Positions 7,779 through 16,076 of a stretch of 64,000 bases of DNA are shown in pieces. Numbering within the stretch: position 1 is the stretch's first letter; every line of letters begins with the position of its first letter. Origin of the DNA: Pseudoxanthomonas helianthi. GTDB lineage: Bacteria; Pseudomonadota; Gammaproteobacteria; Xanthomonadales; Xanthomonadaceae. Under the pieces are notes generated by a model. It did not search any database. It was not told where the DNA came from and saw nothing but the letters and a program-made list of their open reading frames with translations. Position numbers and translations under genes: made by a program. The stretch spans positions 1,086,519-1,150,518 of the forward strand of contig NZ_JAGKTC010000001.1 of NCBI RefSeq assembly GCF_017939625.1, given 5' to 3'.

Positions 7779-7810
7779 CAGGGTAAGTAACCCTTTAATT
7801 AGTAGGGTTT

Positions 7811-7912
7811 TTGCTGCACCCGATGGACGAGATCGCGGCGATGGAATTCCTGCTGGACAAGATGAAGAACACCAAGTCCAACGACGAGTTCTTCGCTTCG
7901 ATGAAGCGGTAA
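7811..7912 (+). pseudogene. rho: 3' end of transcription terminator rho (island junction)
   Basis: In frame to the TAA at 7910, the sequence encodes LLHP, then [16 protein letters not shown] (from 7823) and ends [10 protein letters not shown], the conserved C-terminus of Rho (E. coli Rho ends HPMGEIDAMEFL... and DDFFEMMKRS). Nothing upstream of about 7811 continues the Rho frame. This is therefore the distal end of rho separated from its body by insertion of the island. The rest of rho, or a complete copy with a regenerated end, should lie left of position 1. The fragment has no start signal and is not a gene in itself. The rho terminator follows at 7935. Confidence 0.85.
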
Positions 7913-7934
7913 GCGATTGGCCTTCCGCCGCAAG

Positions 7935-7962
7935 AAAAGGCCCCGCGATGCGGGGCTTTTTG
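7935..7962. terminator. Intrinsic terminator downstream of rho
   Basis: GCCCCGC (7940-7946) pairs with GCGGGGC (7950-7956), with A-run before and T-run after. It terminates rho on the plus strand and, read in reverse, the convergent TonB-like gene ending at 7981. Confidence 0.85.
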
Positions 7963-7980
7963 TCAGACCACACACCTCTT

Positions 7981-8742
7981 CTAGCCGGCAGGCGCCGGTG
8001 TCACCTGCACGACGGGATTCACCGCGACCGGCTTCAACCCGGCGTCCCTTTCGGCCAATCGGCACTCGCGCGATACCTTTGCCTTGGCTTGCAATTCATC
8101 CTGCATCGCTTGCCGATCAAAGCCCTGCGTTGAAAAATTAACCGGCACTTTGACCTTGCCGGGCACCGGCTTGCCAGCCACGAGTTCCGGATCGAAGCGC
8201 AAGGTTCTAACCCAATTGCGCAGAACAGGCTCGAATTCGTGCGCCCCAGCGCGGGACGAAATTTCCTTCCGCTCGATGCTATCGATCATCGCGCGACCAT
8301 TCGCATCGACGCCAAGGATCAGGACGAATTCGGCATCGGTTCCACTTCGCGCCGCGGTCCTTGGGTACGCCGGCGGAAGCAGTGGTTTGTCGTCGGCGCT
8401 TCGCAGCCCGTTGCTGTTGAAGTCAACGCCCAGCCGATACCCGCCGGCCACGGGCACTGCGCAAGCTTTCACCCCGACATATGTGGTGGCCGACTGTGGC
8501 ACGCCACCGATCTTGGCAGGCTCGTATTGCCAGGCGGTAACACGTTTTTCGACAAAGTCTCGGATCGTTTCCGGTAAATCGGCAGGTGCCTCTACCTTGA
8601 CCGGGTTACCGGCAGCATCTACGTCGACGCGGACGGAAACGTTGAACGCAACGAGCTTCTCTCCTTCCTTGTCCTCTTTCGCCGAAACACCGGCAGCTGT
8701 CGTCAGCACCAAAGCAAGAGTTCCCAGAGCCCACGTCCTCAT
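7981..8742 (-). CDS. TonB C-terminal-domain-like periplasmic protein
   Basis: A 253-residue secreted protein. The ATG at 8742 has a GGAG site and opens a signal peptide (MRTWALGTLALVLTTAAGVSA). The C-terminal part (about 115-210) follows the TonB_C pattern: PPAYPRTAARSG, VDANGRAMID, then WVRTLRFDPE and VPVNF. An earlier stretch (VRVDVDAAGNPVKVE ... WQYEPAK) looks like a second, weaker copy. It lacks the membrane anchor and proline-rich span of true TonB, so it is probably a periplasmic protein using the fold rather than an energy transducer. It is a paralogue of the next gene, in the same orientation. Confidence 0.75.
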   Translation of the reverse strand: MRTWALGTLALVLTTAAGVSAKEDKEGEKLVAFNVSVRVDVDAAGNPVKVEAPADLPETIRDFVEKRVTAWQYEPAKIGGVPQSATTYVGVKACAVPVAGGYRLGVDFNSNGLRSADDKPLLPPAYPRTAARSGTDAEFVLILGVDANGRAMIDSIERKEISSRAGAHEFEPVLRNWVRTLRFDPELVAGKPVPGKVKVPVNFSTQGFDRQAMQDELQAKAKVSRECRLAERDAGLKPVAVNPVVQVTPAPAG

Positions 8743-8910
8743 TTTCGTCTCCAATTGTGATCTACCCACAGCGAACGTCCGAGAAAATCGAATTTCGGCT
8801 TTTCAGCCTGAACTAACCCGCTGATGGTCCGCAACACATCCTTCTTCGATTCTTACCTCGTCCGTTCTCCATTTAGATGAATCGTCACCAATGGCTCGCC
8901 ACCGTCACCG

Positions 8911-9768
8911 TCAAATACCTTCGTCTCCCAACGAAGTCAGCAGCTTCGGACCCTTGCTTCCGGCGAGATAGATGCCGCCTTCCGGCAATGCATCTGGCGT
9001 AAAGGCGGCGTCATCCTGTTGGGCCCAAGCGATGCGTTCGCGCGGCCCAGGCACATAGGCTTCCCACTCCCCGTATTCGCGCTTGTCGCCGAAGGTGAAA
9101 TCGACCGGTATCCGCACCGCCCACTGCGTTTGCCGGGCATCTTCGCCTTCGGTCGGCGGCTTGAATGTCCAACGGCGTGCGGCGACGATCGCGGTCCGTG
9201 CGAACTGGTTGCGGAACAGATTCATTTGCGGTTCGCTGGCGATGATCCGCAAGTTCACCTGTTCGGTCGCGACGTCACTGACGCTGCCGTCGGACGCGAT
9301 TCGTATCAGCAGATAGACTGTGCCCTGCGCGCCGACTTGCGCGGCGCTTTCGGGATAGCCTGGCGGAGTCATCTTGCGACCGGTAATGCGCTCGGCTTCC
9401 GGCCGGGCTTGGTAGTCGCCGAATTCCGCGCCCCGAATCGACACCGTCATCTGGCCTTTGCCCGCCGATTTCCCCACCAGTCGCACACTCATCTTCGTGC
9501 GTACCGCGACTGGCTTGCCATCAGCGAGGACCGGCTCGAAGTGCCAGTCGGCGGCGCTGCCGCCCACGAATGCCGCAATACCCTTCGGGAGCTTCTCCGG
9601 AGAATCCAGATCTACCGCCGACACGCTGCCATCCGCCTCGATAGCGATGGTACCGGTGACCAGCAAGCTCGCCTCGGCCTGCTTGCGCACCGCGCCTGGA
9701 CCATTGCCCGCAGCAGAAGCGAAATTTGCCGCTGCCAGCAGCAGGAACATCCCCAACGCCTTGCGCAT
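8911..9768 (-). CDS. TonB C-terminal-domain-like periplasmic protein (paralogue)
   Basis: A 285-residue paralogue of the downstream gene. The start at 9768 (MRKALGMFLLLAAANFASA) follows a GAGGGG site and gives a clean signal peptide; an upstream frame of 44 residues is discarded. Two TonB_C-like segments are visible: TIAIEADGSVSAVD ... DWHFEPVLADGKPV and PPGYPESAAQVGAQG ... RIASDGSVSDV ... RRWTFKPP ... VPVDF. No transmembrane anchor follows the signal. Function is unknown; many xanthomonads keep such proteins in clusters. Confidence 0.75.
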   Translation of the reverse strand: MRKALGMFLLLAAANFASAAGNGPGAVRKQAEASLLVTGTIAIEADGSVSAVDLDSPEKLPKGIAAFVGGSAADWHFEPVLADGKPVAVRTKMSVRLVGKSAGKGQMTVSIRGAEFGDYQARPEAERITGRKMTPPGYPESAAQVGAQGTVYLLIRIASDGSVSDVATEQVNLRIIASEPQMNLFRNQFARTAIVAARRWTFKPPTEGEDARQTQWAVRIPVDFTFGDKREYGEWEAYVPGPRERIAWAQQDDAAFTPDALPEGGIYLAGSKGPKLLTSLGDEGI

Positions 9769-9872
9769 ATCCCCTCTCCCTGAGTCGCGTCGCGACAGCC
9801 TATTCCCACCCCTGCCGCCGTTCAACAGCACGACCCGGCCACCCCGCATAATGCCCACCCAAGGAGGTGCCC

Positions 9873-11660
9873 ATGCACGGCGGCGGTCTGGAACTGACAT
9901 TGGTGTTTTTGCTGGCCGCGGTGGCCGCGGTGCCGCTGTTCAAGCGCTTCGGCCTGGGCGCGGTGCTGGCCTACCTGGCGACCGGCGTGGTGCTGGGGCC
10001 GTATGGCTATGGGGTAGTGCGCGACGCCGACCGCATCCTCAACGCGTCGGAAATCGGCGTGGTGATGCTGCTGTTCGTGATCGGCCTGGAACTGTCGCCG
10101 GCGCGGCTGCGGGTGATGCGCAAGCCGGTGTTCGGCGCCGGTAGCCTGCAGGTCGCGCTCAGCGCGCTGGCGCTGGGTGCGATGACGCTGGCCACGGGGT
10201 TGTCGTGGAAGGCCGCGCTGGTGGTCGGCTTGGGCCTGGCCCTGTCTTCGACCGCCGTCAGCCTGCAGCTGATGGGCGAACGCAAGGAACTGGCGACCGA
10301 ATACGGGCGCCTCGGTTTCGCCATCCTGCTGTTCCAGGACCTCGCCGCGATCCCGTTGCTGGCCGCGATTCCCATCCTCGGCGGCGCGCAACAGGAAGGC
10401 TTCAATCCGGTGGCGATACTGAAGGCGGTCGGCGCGATCGCCATCGTGGTGCTGGGCGGGCGCGTGCTGTTGCGCAGTCTGTTCCGCGTGGTTGCACGCA
10501 CGCGCATGCCCGAGGTGTTCACCGCCAGCGCCTTGCTGGTGGTGCTGGGCACGGCGTGGTTCATGCAGCTGGCCGGATTGAGCGCCGGGCTGGGCGCGTT
10601 CCTCGCCGGCGTGATGCTGGCCGATTCCGAGTTCCGCCACGAACTGGAATCGCAGATCCGGCCGTTCGAAGGCCTGCTGCTGGGCCTGTTCTTCATCGCC
10701 GTGGGCATGGGCATCAATGTCGACCGGGTGGTCGCCGAACCGCAGATCATCGCCGCCGGCGTGCTGGCGCTGCTGCTGGTGAAGTTCGCCATCCTGTTCT
10801 TCATCGGCCTGCATCCGGGCGACCTGCGCAAGCGCGAGGCGGTGTTGCTGGGCAGCGTGCTGTGGCTGGGCGGCGAATTCGCGTTCGTCGTGTTCAACGA
10901 TGCAGAACGCTTCGGCCTGCTCGACGGCACCAGCCACGACCGGCTGGTGGCGATCGTCGGCGTGTCGATGGCGCTGACGCCGTTGCTGCTGATCGGCTTG
11001 ACCAAGCTGTTGGCCAAGCTACCCGACGGCAAGCCGAAGCAGGCGCGCGAGTTCGACGCGATCCCCGACGACGAATCGCAGGTGCTGATCGCCGGCATGG
11101 GCCGCTTCGGCCAGATCATCGCGCGTCTGCTGACCGCGCAACACATTCGCTTCGTCGCGCTGGAGCACAGCGCAGAGCAGGTCGACACCCTGCGCCGCTT
11201 CGGCAACCGGCTGTTCTACGGCGATCCGACCCGGCCCGAGTTGTTGCGGGCGGCCGGCGCGCAGAACGTCAAGGTGTTCGTGGTGGCGGTGGACGACGTG
11301 GACACCAACGTGCGGGTGACGCGGCTGATCCGGCGCATGTATCCGAAGGCCAAGGTATTCGCCCGCGCACGCGATCGCCAGCATGCGTGGCGGCTGATGG
11401 ATCTGGGCGCGGAAGTGTTCCGTGAGACCTTCGGTTCCAGCTTGGAAATGGGCGAGGAGGTCCTGCAGGCGCTGGGCGTGCCGGCCGAAGTGGCCCGCGA
11501 CCATGCGCATCGCTTCCGCCTGCACGACGAGAAGCTGCTGCGCGAACAGCATCTGGTCTACGACGACGAGAACGCGCTGATCCAGGCCTCGATGGGCGCG
11601 CGCGCCGATCTGGAGAAGTTGTTCGAAGCGGACGCGCAGGAAGCCGCGCCGAAGACGTAG
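9873..11660 (+). CDS. CPA2-family cation:proton antiporter with TrkA-N domain (KefB/KefC-like)
   Basis: A 595-residue inner-membrane transporter. Residues 1 to about 375 make the 12-13 helix Na+/H+ exchanger fold. A cytosolic TrkA-N Rossmann domain follows (VLIAGMGRFGQIIARLL, near residue 400) that would bind NAD(H) and gate transport. The architecture and length fit glutathione-regulated K+ efflux systems (KefB/KefC) and YbaL; the sequence does not decide which. The ATG at 9873 is preceded by a near-perfect AAGGAGG at 9861-9867; a GTG at 9867 lies inside that site and is rejected. Possible -10 sequence CATAAT at 9847-9852. Confidence 0.88.
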   Translation: MHGGGLELTLVFLLAAVAAVPLFKRFGLGAVLAYLATGVVLGPYGYGVVRDADRILNASEIGVVMLLFVIGLELSPARLRVMRKPVFGAGSLQVALSALALGAMTLATGLSWKAALVVGLGLALSSTAVSLQLMGERKELATEYGRLGFAILLFQDLAAIPLLAAIPILGGAQQEGFNPVAILKAVGAIAIVVLGGRVLLRSLFRVVARTRMPEVFTASALLVVLGTAWFMQLAGLSAGLGAFLAGVMLADSEFRHELESQIRPFEGLLLGLFFIAVGMGINVDRVVAEPQIIAAGVLALLLVKFAILFFIGLHPGDLRKREAVLLGSVLWLGGEFAFVVFNDAERFGLLDGTSHDRLVAIVGVSMALTPLLLIGLTKLLAKLPDGKPKQAREFDAIPDDESQVLIAGMGRFGQIIARLLTAQHIRFVALEHSAEQVDTLRRFGNRLFYGDPTRPELLRAAGAQNVKVFVVAVDDVDTNVRVTRLIRRMYPKAKVFARARDRQHAWRLMDLGAEVFRETFGSSLEMGEEVLQALGVPAEVARDHAHRFRLHDEKLLREQHLVYDDENALIQASMGARADLEKLFEADAQEAAPKT

Positions 11661-11666
11661 TCTCTT

Positions 11667-11746
11667 TGTGGAGCCGAGCATGCTCGGCTGCTTTCGCCAG
11701 ATTGTGAGAAGAACCAGGAGCAGCCGAGCGTGCTCGGCTCTACAAG
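11667..11746. repeat. REP pair (BIME) left of the RAYT gene
   Basis: Two inverted copies of a roughly 27-bp REP with an 18-bp palindromic core: AGCCGAGCATGCTCGGCT at 11672-11689 and AGCCGAGCGTGCTCGGCT at 11722-11739. Outer flanks TTGT/ACAA and inner flanks TGCT/AGCA are also inverted. Confidence 0.9.
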
Positions 11747-11748
11747 GC

Positions 11749-12216
11749 TCAAAGCAGATCGGCCGAACCGGTTATCCATCGGCACCACCAGAACGGGTAG
11801 TCCTCAACCCGCTCCACTAAACCCTTGCGCAAGGGATTCTCGACGAGATAGCGGGCTTGCGCGTGCAGATCGCGCTCATCGCGAAGACGATGATCGTAGT
11901 AGCCAGCCTGCCACAACGGCCCTGTTTCGTTTTCGTATTGGTGGATAGCCCTCGCGGAGCGCGCTTTCAATGCCTGCACGCAACGACTGAGCGATCCATT
12001 ATTCAGACGGAACAGCCAATGCACGTGATCCGGCATCAGCACCCAGGCGATGTGGGTGACGGTGTTTTTCGATGCCAAACGCCGCAATTCGTCCACGACA
12101 ATGCCCGCATTGTGCCGGAGCGAAAGCATCGGCCTTCGGTCGCGAACCACGATGGTGACTGAGTAGCAGGCGCCGCATTGCGAAATGCGGCCGGATTGCA
12201 ATCGAGGGCTGGCCAT
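11749..12216 (-). CDS. REP-associated tyrosine transposase (RAYT, Y1/IS200-like)
   Basis: A 155-residue HUH single-strand transposase. The HUH motif is MPDHVHWLF (His64, His66). LWQAGYYDHRLR (102-112) and YLVENPLRKGLV (123-134) are RAYT hallmarks; a tyrosine in this C-terminal part is the expected nucleophile. RAYTs are domesticated, normally single-copy genes thought to spread REP palindromes. The gene is bracketed by REP pairs at 11667-11746 and 12299-12378 carrying the same palindrome, the classic REPtron layout. I start at 12216 (MASPRLQ); the upstream in-frame 39 residues run into the right REP and are unlikely coding. Confidence 0.88.
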   Translation of the reverse strand: MASPRLQSGRISQCGACYSVTIVVRDRRPMLSLRHNAGIVVDELRRLASKNTVTHIAWVLMPDHVHWLFRLNNGSLSRCVQALKARSARAIHQYENETGPLWQAGYYDHRLRDERDLHAQARYLVENPLRKGLVERVEDYPFWWCRWITGSADLL

Positions 12217-12298
12217 GCACCGAAGCGTGGCGAACCTGCCGGCGACGCAAAATCGGAACGTTCCATCACATGGTGTAGGGAATTTCCCAGCGGGGCCT

Positions 12299-12378
12299 TG
12301 TAGAGCCGAGCATGCTCGGCTGCTTTTCGCCAAGCCGCGGGAAAAATCAAGAGCAGCCGAGCATGCTCGGCTCTACAA
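12299..12378. repeat. REP pair (BIME) right of the RAYT gene
   Basis: Inverted copies of AGCCGAGCATGCTCGGCT at 12304-12321 and 12355-12372, with the same TTGTAG/CTACAA outer flanks as the left pair. Lies between the RAYT start and the end of the ankyrin gene. Confidence 0.9.
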
Positions 12379-12390
12379 AGCGGTGACGGA

Positions 12391-15300
12391 TTACGCGCGC
12401 GGCTCGCGCAGGAAGCGGGCCAGCGGCGCACCAGGGATGGCCGGGGCGAATTGCGCGGCGACATCGACGAAGCCGCGCATCACCGCGATTTCGCGCGGGC
12501 TGCGGTTCAACGCATCGCGCAAGTCGGGGTCGGCGCCGGCACGCAACAGGCGCTGCACCACTTGCAGCAAGCCATGCAATGCGGCCAGGTGCAGCGGGCC
12601 GAAACCGCGCGGATCCTGCACGTCCAGCGAGACTTCCTCGTCCAGCAGGCGCTCCAGCGCGGCCAGCACCACGTCCTCGTCGCAGGCGGTGCCCGGCTCC
12701 GCGCGTGCGCCCAGCAACAGCAACAACGGCGTCACCGCGCCGGCGGCGACGCTTTCCGCCTCGGCGCCGGCCAACAACAAGGTGTCGAACAACGCGACCA
12801 GGCGCGAACGGTCGCGGGCGACGAAGCCGTACAGCGCAGCGCAATGCAGCGGGGTCAAGCCTTGCGCATCGCTGGCGTGCACGTCGGCGCCTGCGCTGAG
12901 CAAGCGCGCGACGATGTCGGGCAGTCCCAACGCCGCGGCCAGCATCAGCACGGTGACGCCGCCGGGCAGGCGGTGTTCGAGTTGCGCGCCGGCCTGCAGC
13001 AGCACCGCGACGATCTCCGCCTGGCGCATGCTGACCGCCGCCGACAGGGGCGTGGCGCCGGTGTTCGCCGCGCGTTGCGGATCGGCGCCCCGCGCCAGCA
13101 GCACGTCGACCGTGGCGCGATGGCCACCGCCAGCCGCGCGCAGCAGCGCGGTGCAGCCCTGCTCGTCGACGGAATCGACGGCGAAGCCGAGATCAAGCAG
13201 TCGCCGTACCGCATCGGCGTCGCCGGCCATCGCCGCGGCCGGCAGGTCGGCGGCGCGCAACGCGCGGCGCGGCAGCGGCCAGCCGCGCCAATCCAGCCAG
13301 TCGGCGAGGTCGCGGCGGCCGGCGGCGAGAGTCACGCCCAGTGGCGTCTGCCCGTCCGCGGCGCGCGCGCCGGGGGCAGCACCGTGCGCGATCAAGCGCT
13401 TCAGCGCCGACTCGCGGCCCAGCGCCGCGGCCAGGTGCAGCGCGGTCATGCCGCGCGGGTCGCGCGCTTCCAGGTTCACGCCGATGTCCAGCAGGCGTTC
13501 GAGCAGGCGCGGCGCATCGAGGCGCACGGCCAGCGCCAGCGTCGGATCGCCATGCTTCGAGGGCGCGAACGGATCGGCACCGCGCTCCAACAGTTCCAAC
13601 GCGAGATTTTCGACGTCGGGCGAAGGCGAAGTCGCCGCGCCCAGCCAACGCGCCAAGCCTCCCGCGCCGGCCGGCGAAGCGCCGGCATCCAGCAGCACGC
13701 GCAGCGACGGCAGTGCGGTGCGGCCCAGGCCCAGCAGGGCGAACAGCGGCGTTTCGCCGACGCCATTCACCACTTCGAAGCGCGCGCCATGGGCGAGCAG
13801 CCAGCGCAGCGCACCGGCATCGAGATCGGGATCGTGCAGCAGTCCGCCCAGCTCGTCGGCGGTGCACAGCCTGACCAGCGCGTCGAGGCCATCGCTGCGG
13901 CCTTCCTGCAAGGCGTCGCGCAGCAGGCCGAGCGGCGCGCGGTCCGGCGCGGGTTCGTCGCCGGGGCGCACCGCCGCGGGCAATGCATAGTCCGGGTCGA
14001 GCGCCGATACCAGCGACCAGCGGCCGGCGGACGCGGCGACATCGATCGGGCGCTTGCCCGCAGCATCGACCTGCTCCGGATCGACACCCCATTCCAGCAG
14101 GCGCCGCACCAAGGCCGGCGACACGTCTTCGGCGGCGCTGGCGAGATGCAGCGCATTGCGGCCTTCGGCATCGTTCACCGCGGCGGGCGCGCCGGCGGCG
14201 GCAAGTTTTTCCAGCGCGGGAAGACGTGCGCCGCGCGCGGCTTCGAGCCACGGCGTGCGCCCCTGCGCGTCGGCCGCCTGAACATCGGCGCCGGCGGCCA
14301 GCAGGATATCGATGATTTCCACGTGCCCGGCGAGCGCGGCTTCGTGCAGCGCGCTGCGGCCGCTCGCGTTGCGGGTGTCGGCCTTGGCCTTGTACTTCAG
14401 CAGCAACTGCACGCCGGCGGGATCGTCTTCCTCGGTCGCGGCGGCAGCCAGCAGGACGGGCTGGCCGCGCGGCGGTTCGGGTTTCGCGCCGCGTTCGAGC
14501 AGGAACTTGGCCAGGCGCCAGTTGCCGGCGATGCAGGCGATGCCGAGCGGGGTGAAGCCATCGGCGTTCAGCGCGTCGATCTCGGCCGCGGCATCGCGCA
14601 GCAACGCGGCGACGCCCGGATCGGAACTGCGCGCGGCGTGGTGCAGCGGCGTGTTGCCGTCGGCATCGGTGGCGCGCGGATCGGCGCCGTTGGCCAGCAG
14701 GGTGGTCACCGCATCGGGCCGACCGTGCCAGCTGTCGCGAGTCGCGGCCAGCAGCGGGGTCACGCCGGCCTGGGCGAGGTTGAGGTTCACGCCGCGTGCG
14801 ATCAGTGCGCGCAACAGGCGCAGGTCGGGCAATACCGCGGCGAGCGCGGCGAGGCTGCGCTGGTCGCGACTGTCGGCGGGCGGCATCGCGTGCGCGTCGG
14901 CGCCGGCATCGAGCAATTGCAGCGCGCGCTCGACCCGGCCGGTACGCGCGGCTTCGTACAACTCGGCTTGCGCGGCGCGATCCGGCTCCAGGCCGCGCGC
15001 GGGGTTCGACGGCGGCTCGGAAACCGCGGGCGCCTTCATTTCGACCACCGGCAAATCGAACGAAGATTCGCGCGGCGAAAGTTCGACTTCGGCCAGGGCT
15101 TCGGCCTGCGGCGCGCGCTGCACGCCCCAATGCAGCACCGGCAGCAGCAGTGCGTAGACGATGGCGAACGGCCAGCGCAACGGCGCAGCGAGCAGCCCCG
15201 GCCAGGCCAAGACAATGCCGCCGGCCAACACCAACGCCAGCAATGCGGCGACGCCCAGGCCGCTCCAGGTCCATACGTGGCGGCCGGCGAGGGCAGGGCG

Positions 15301-15678
15301 TCGGCCGCCTTCGCGTTCCAGTCCCCACCACAGCGGCCAACTCCACCACAGCGCCAGCACGATGGCGGCGATGGCTGCGCTCAGCCCCAACGCGGCGCCC
15401 AGGCTGCCGCTGCCGCGCAATGCCTGCAGCGGCCACGCCGACAGCAGGGCGGCCCCGGCGAAGCCGCCGGCCCACGACGCAAGCAGCGTGCCGGCATCAC
15501 GCCCGGCGAAACCCGGCGCCCGACTGCCCCGCCACCAGGAAACGCCCAGCGCGGCCAAAGACTGCGCCAGCAGTGCCGCGACGACGGCCGGCCATTCGCC
15601 GAACCCGCCCAGCGCCGCGACGACTACCGCCAAACCGGTGGCGATGCGGGCGTGGGAGCGCGCGTTCGCCTCAGCCAT
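12391..15678 (-). CDS. Large membrane-anchored ankyrin repeat protein
   Basis: A 1095-residue protein. The first 190 residues contain about five hydrophobic helices, so it is anchored in the inner membrane. From about residue 235 to the C-terminus it is an array of roughly twenty ankyrin repeats (e.g. [24 protein letters not shown]-type units, each ending with LLxxGAD). Such arrays are protein-binding scaffolds. The family appears conserved in xanthomonads but I know no assigned function. The ATG at 15678 overlaps the end of the YcgL gene (stop at 15671-15673), so the two are translationally coupled; a GTG two codons upstream is the only alternative start. Confidence 0.85.
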   Translation of the reverse strand: MAEANARSHARIATGLAVVVAALGGFGEWPAVVAALLAQSLAALGVSWWRGSRAPGFAGRDAGTLLASWAGGFAGAALLSAWPLQALRGSGSLGAALGLSAAIAAIVLALWWSWPLWWGLEREGGRRPALAGRHVWTWSGLGVAALLALVLAGGIVLAWPGLLAAPLRWPFAIVYALLLPVLHWGVQRAPQAEALAEVELSPRESSFDLPVVEMKAPAVSEPPSNPARGLEPDRAAQAELYEAARTGRVERALQLLDAGADAHAMPPADSRDQRSLAALAAVLPDLRLLRALIARGVNLNLAQAGVTPLLAATRDSWHGRPDAVTTLLANGADPRATDADGNTPLHHAARSSDPGVAALLRDAAAEIDALNADGFTPLGIACIAGNWRLAKFLLERGAKPEPPRGQPVLLAAAATEEDDPAGVQLLLKYKAKADTRNASGRSALHEAALAGHVEIIDILLAAGADVQAADAQGRTPWLEAARGARLPALEKLAAAGAPAAVNDAEGRNALHLASAAEDVSPALVRRLLEWGVDPEQVDAAGKRPIDVAASAGRWSLVSALDPDYALPAAVRPGDEPAPDRAPLGLLRDALQEGRSDGLDALVRLCTADELGGLLHDPDLDAGALRWLLAHGARFEVVNGVGETPLFALLGLGRTALPSLRVLLDAGASPAGAGGLARWLGAATSPSPDVENLALELLERGADPFAPSKHGDPTLALAVRLDAPRLLERLLDIGVNLEARDPRGMTALHLAAALGRESALKRLIAHGAAPGARAADGQTPLGVTLAAGRRDLADWLDWRGWPLPRRALRAADLPAAAMAGDADAVRRLLDLGFAVDSVDEQGCTALLRAAGGGHRATVDVLLARGADPQRAANTGATPLSAAVSMRQAEIVAVLLQAGAQLEHRLPGGVTVLMLAAALGLPDIVARLLSAGADVHASDAQGLTPLHCAALYGFVARDRSRLVALFDTLLLAGAEAESVAAGAVTPLLLLLGARAEPGTACDEDVVLAALERLLDEEVSLDVQDPRGFGPLHLAALHGLLQVVQRLLRAGADPDLRDALNRSPREIAVMRGFVDVAAQFAPAIPGAPLARFLREPRA

Positions 15679-15928
15679 CGGCACGCTCGCCGGGCACGAC
15701 TTGCGGTGGGAACTGGATGTGGAAACCGCGCGCGGCCAGGTTGTTGCGCACCACTTCCACGTCTTCGCGGGCCAGCTTGCGCTCGGGGGTCAGCGCCACT
15801 TCCAGCACGAAGCCGAGCGGGCCCAGTTGGGTGCGCAATGGTTCCGGCAGGCGGGCGAAGTCGTCGCGCGCGGCCAGGTACACGAAAGTGTCGGCCTTGC
15901 GCTGGCTTTTGTAGACGTAGGCTTGCAT
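15671..15928 (-). CDS. YcgL-domain protein
   Basis: An 85-residue cytoplasmic protein beginning [19 protein letters not shown], the signature of the YcgL family (DUF709), and including [19 protein letters not shown] and HIQFPP. The family is small, widespread in gammaproteobacteria and of unknown biochemical role. Length is slightly below the usual 90-100. It is the upstream partner of the ankyrin gene, with an 8-nt overlap. It diverges from the S9 peptidase at 16077. Confidence 0.85.
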   Translation of the reverse strand: MQAYVYKSQRKADTFVYLAARDDFARLPEPLRTQLGPLGFVLEVALTPERKLAREDVEVVRNNLAARGFHIQFPPQVVPGERADG

Positions 15929-16076
15929 CCAGGCGCCGGCCCTGCGGGGAACAAGCTGAATTGTGCGGGAAATGCGCAAGCGGCGGAACCCGCGCGCGCG
16001 TTCGCCGCAGCCTCCCGGTCGGCTTCGTGCACGGACTGTTAACCTTGCGGCTTCGCCACGACCCGGGTCCGATTCG

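Larger units (their letters stand above)
7296..7810. other. Non-coding right end of the island
   Basis: About 515 nt with no convincing gene. It contains the leader of the phosphatase operon, the right copy of the 16-bp palindrome (7532-7547), three AACCCGAC units at exact 10-bp spacing (7633-7660), two direct and one inverted CCTTGACC (7742-7778) and an AACCCT/AGGGTT hairpin (7789-7809) just before the rho homology begins. This density of small repeats beside the junction suggests a recombination or attachment region. Confidence 0.6.
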
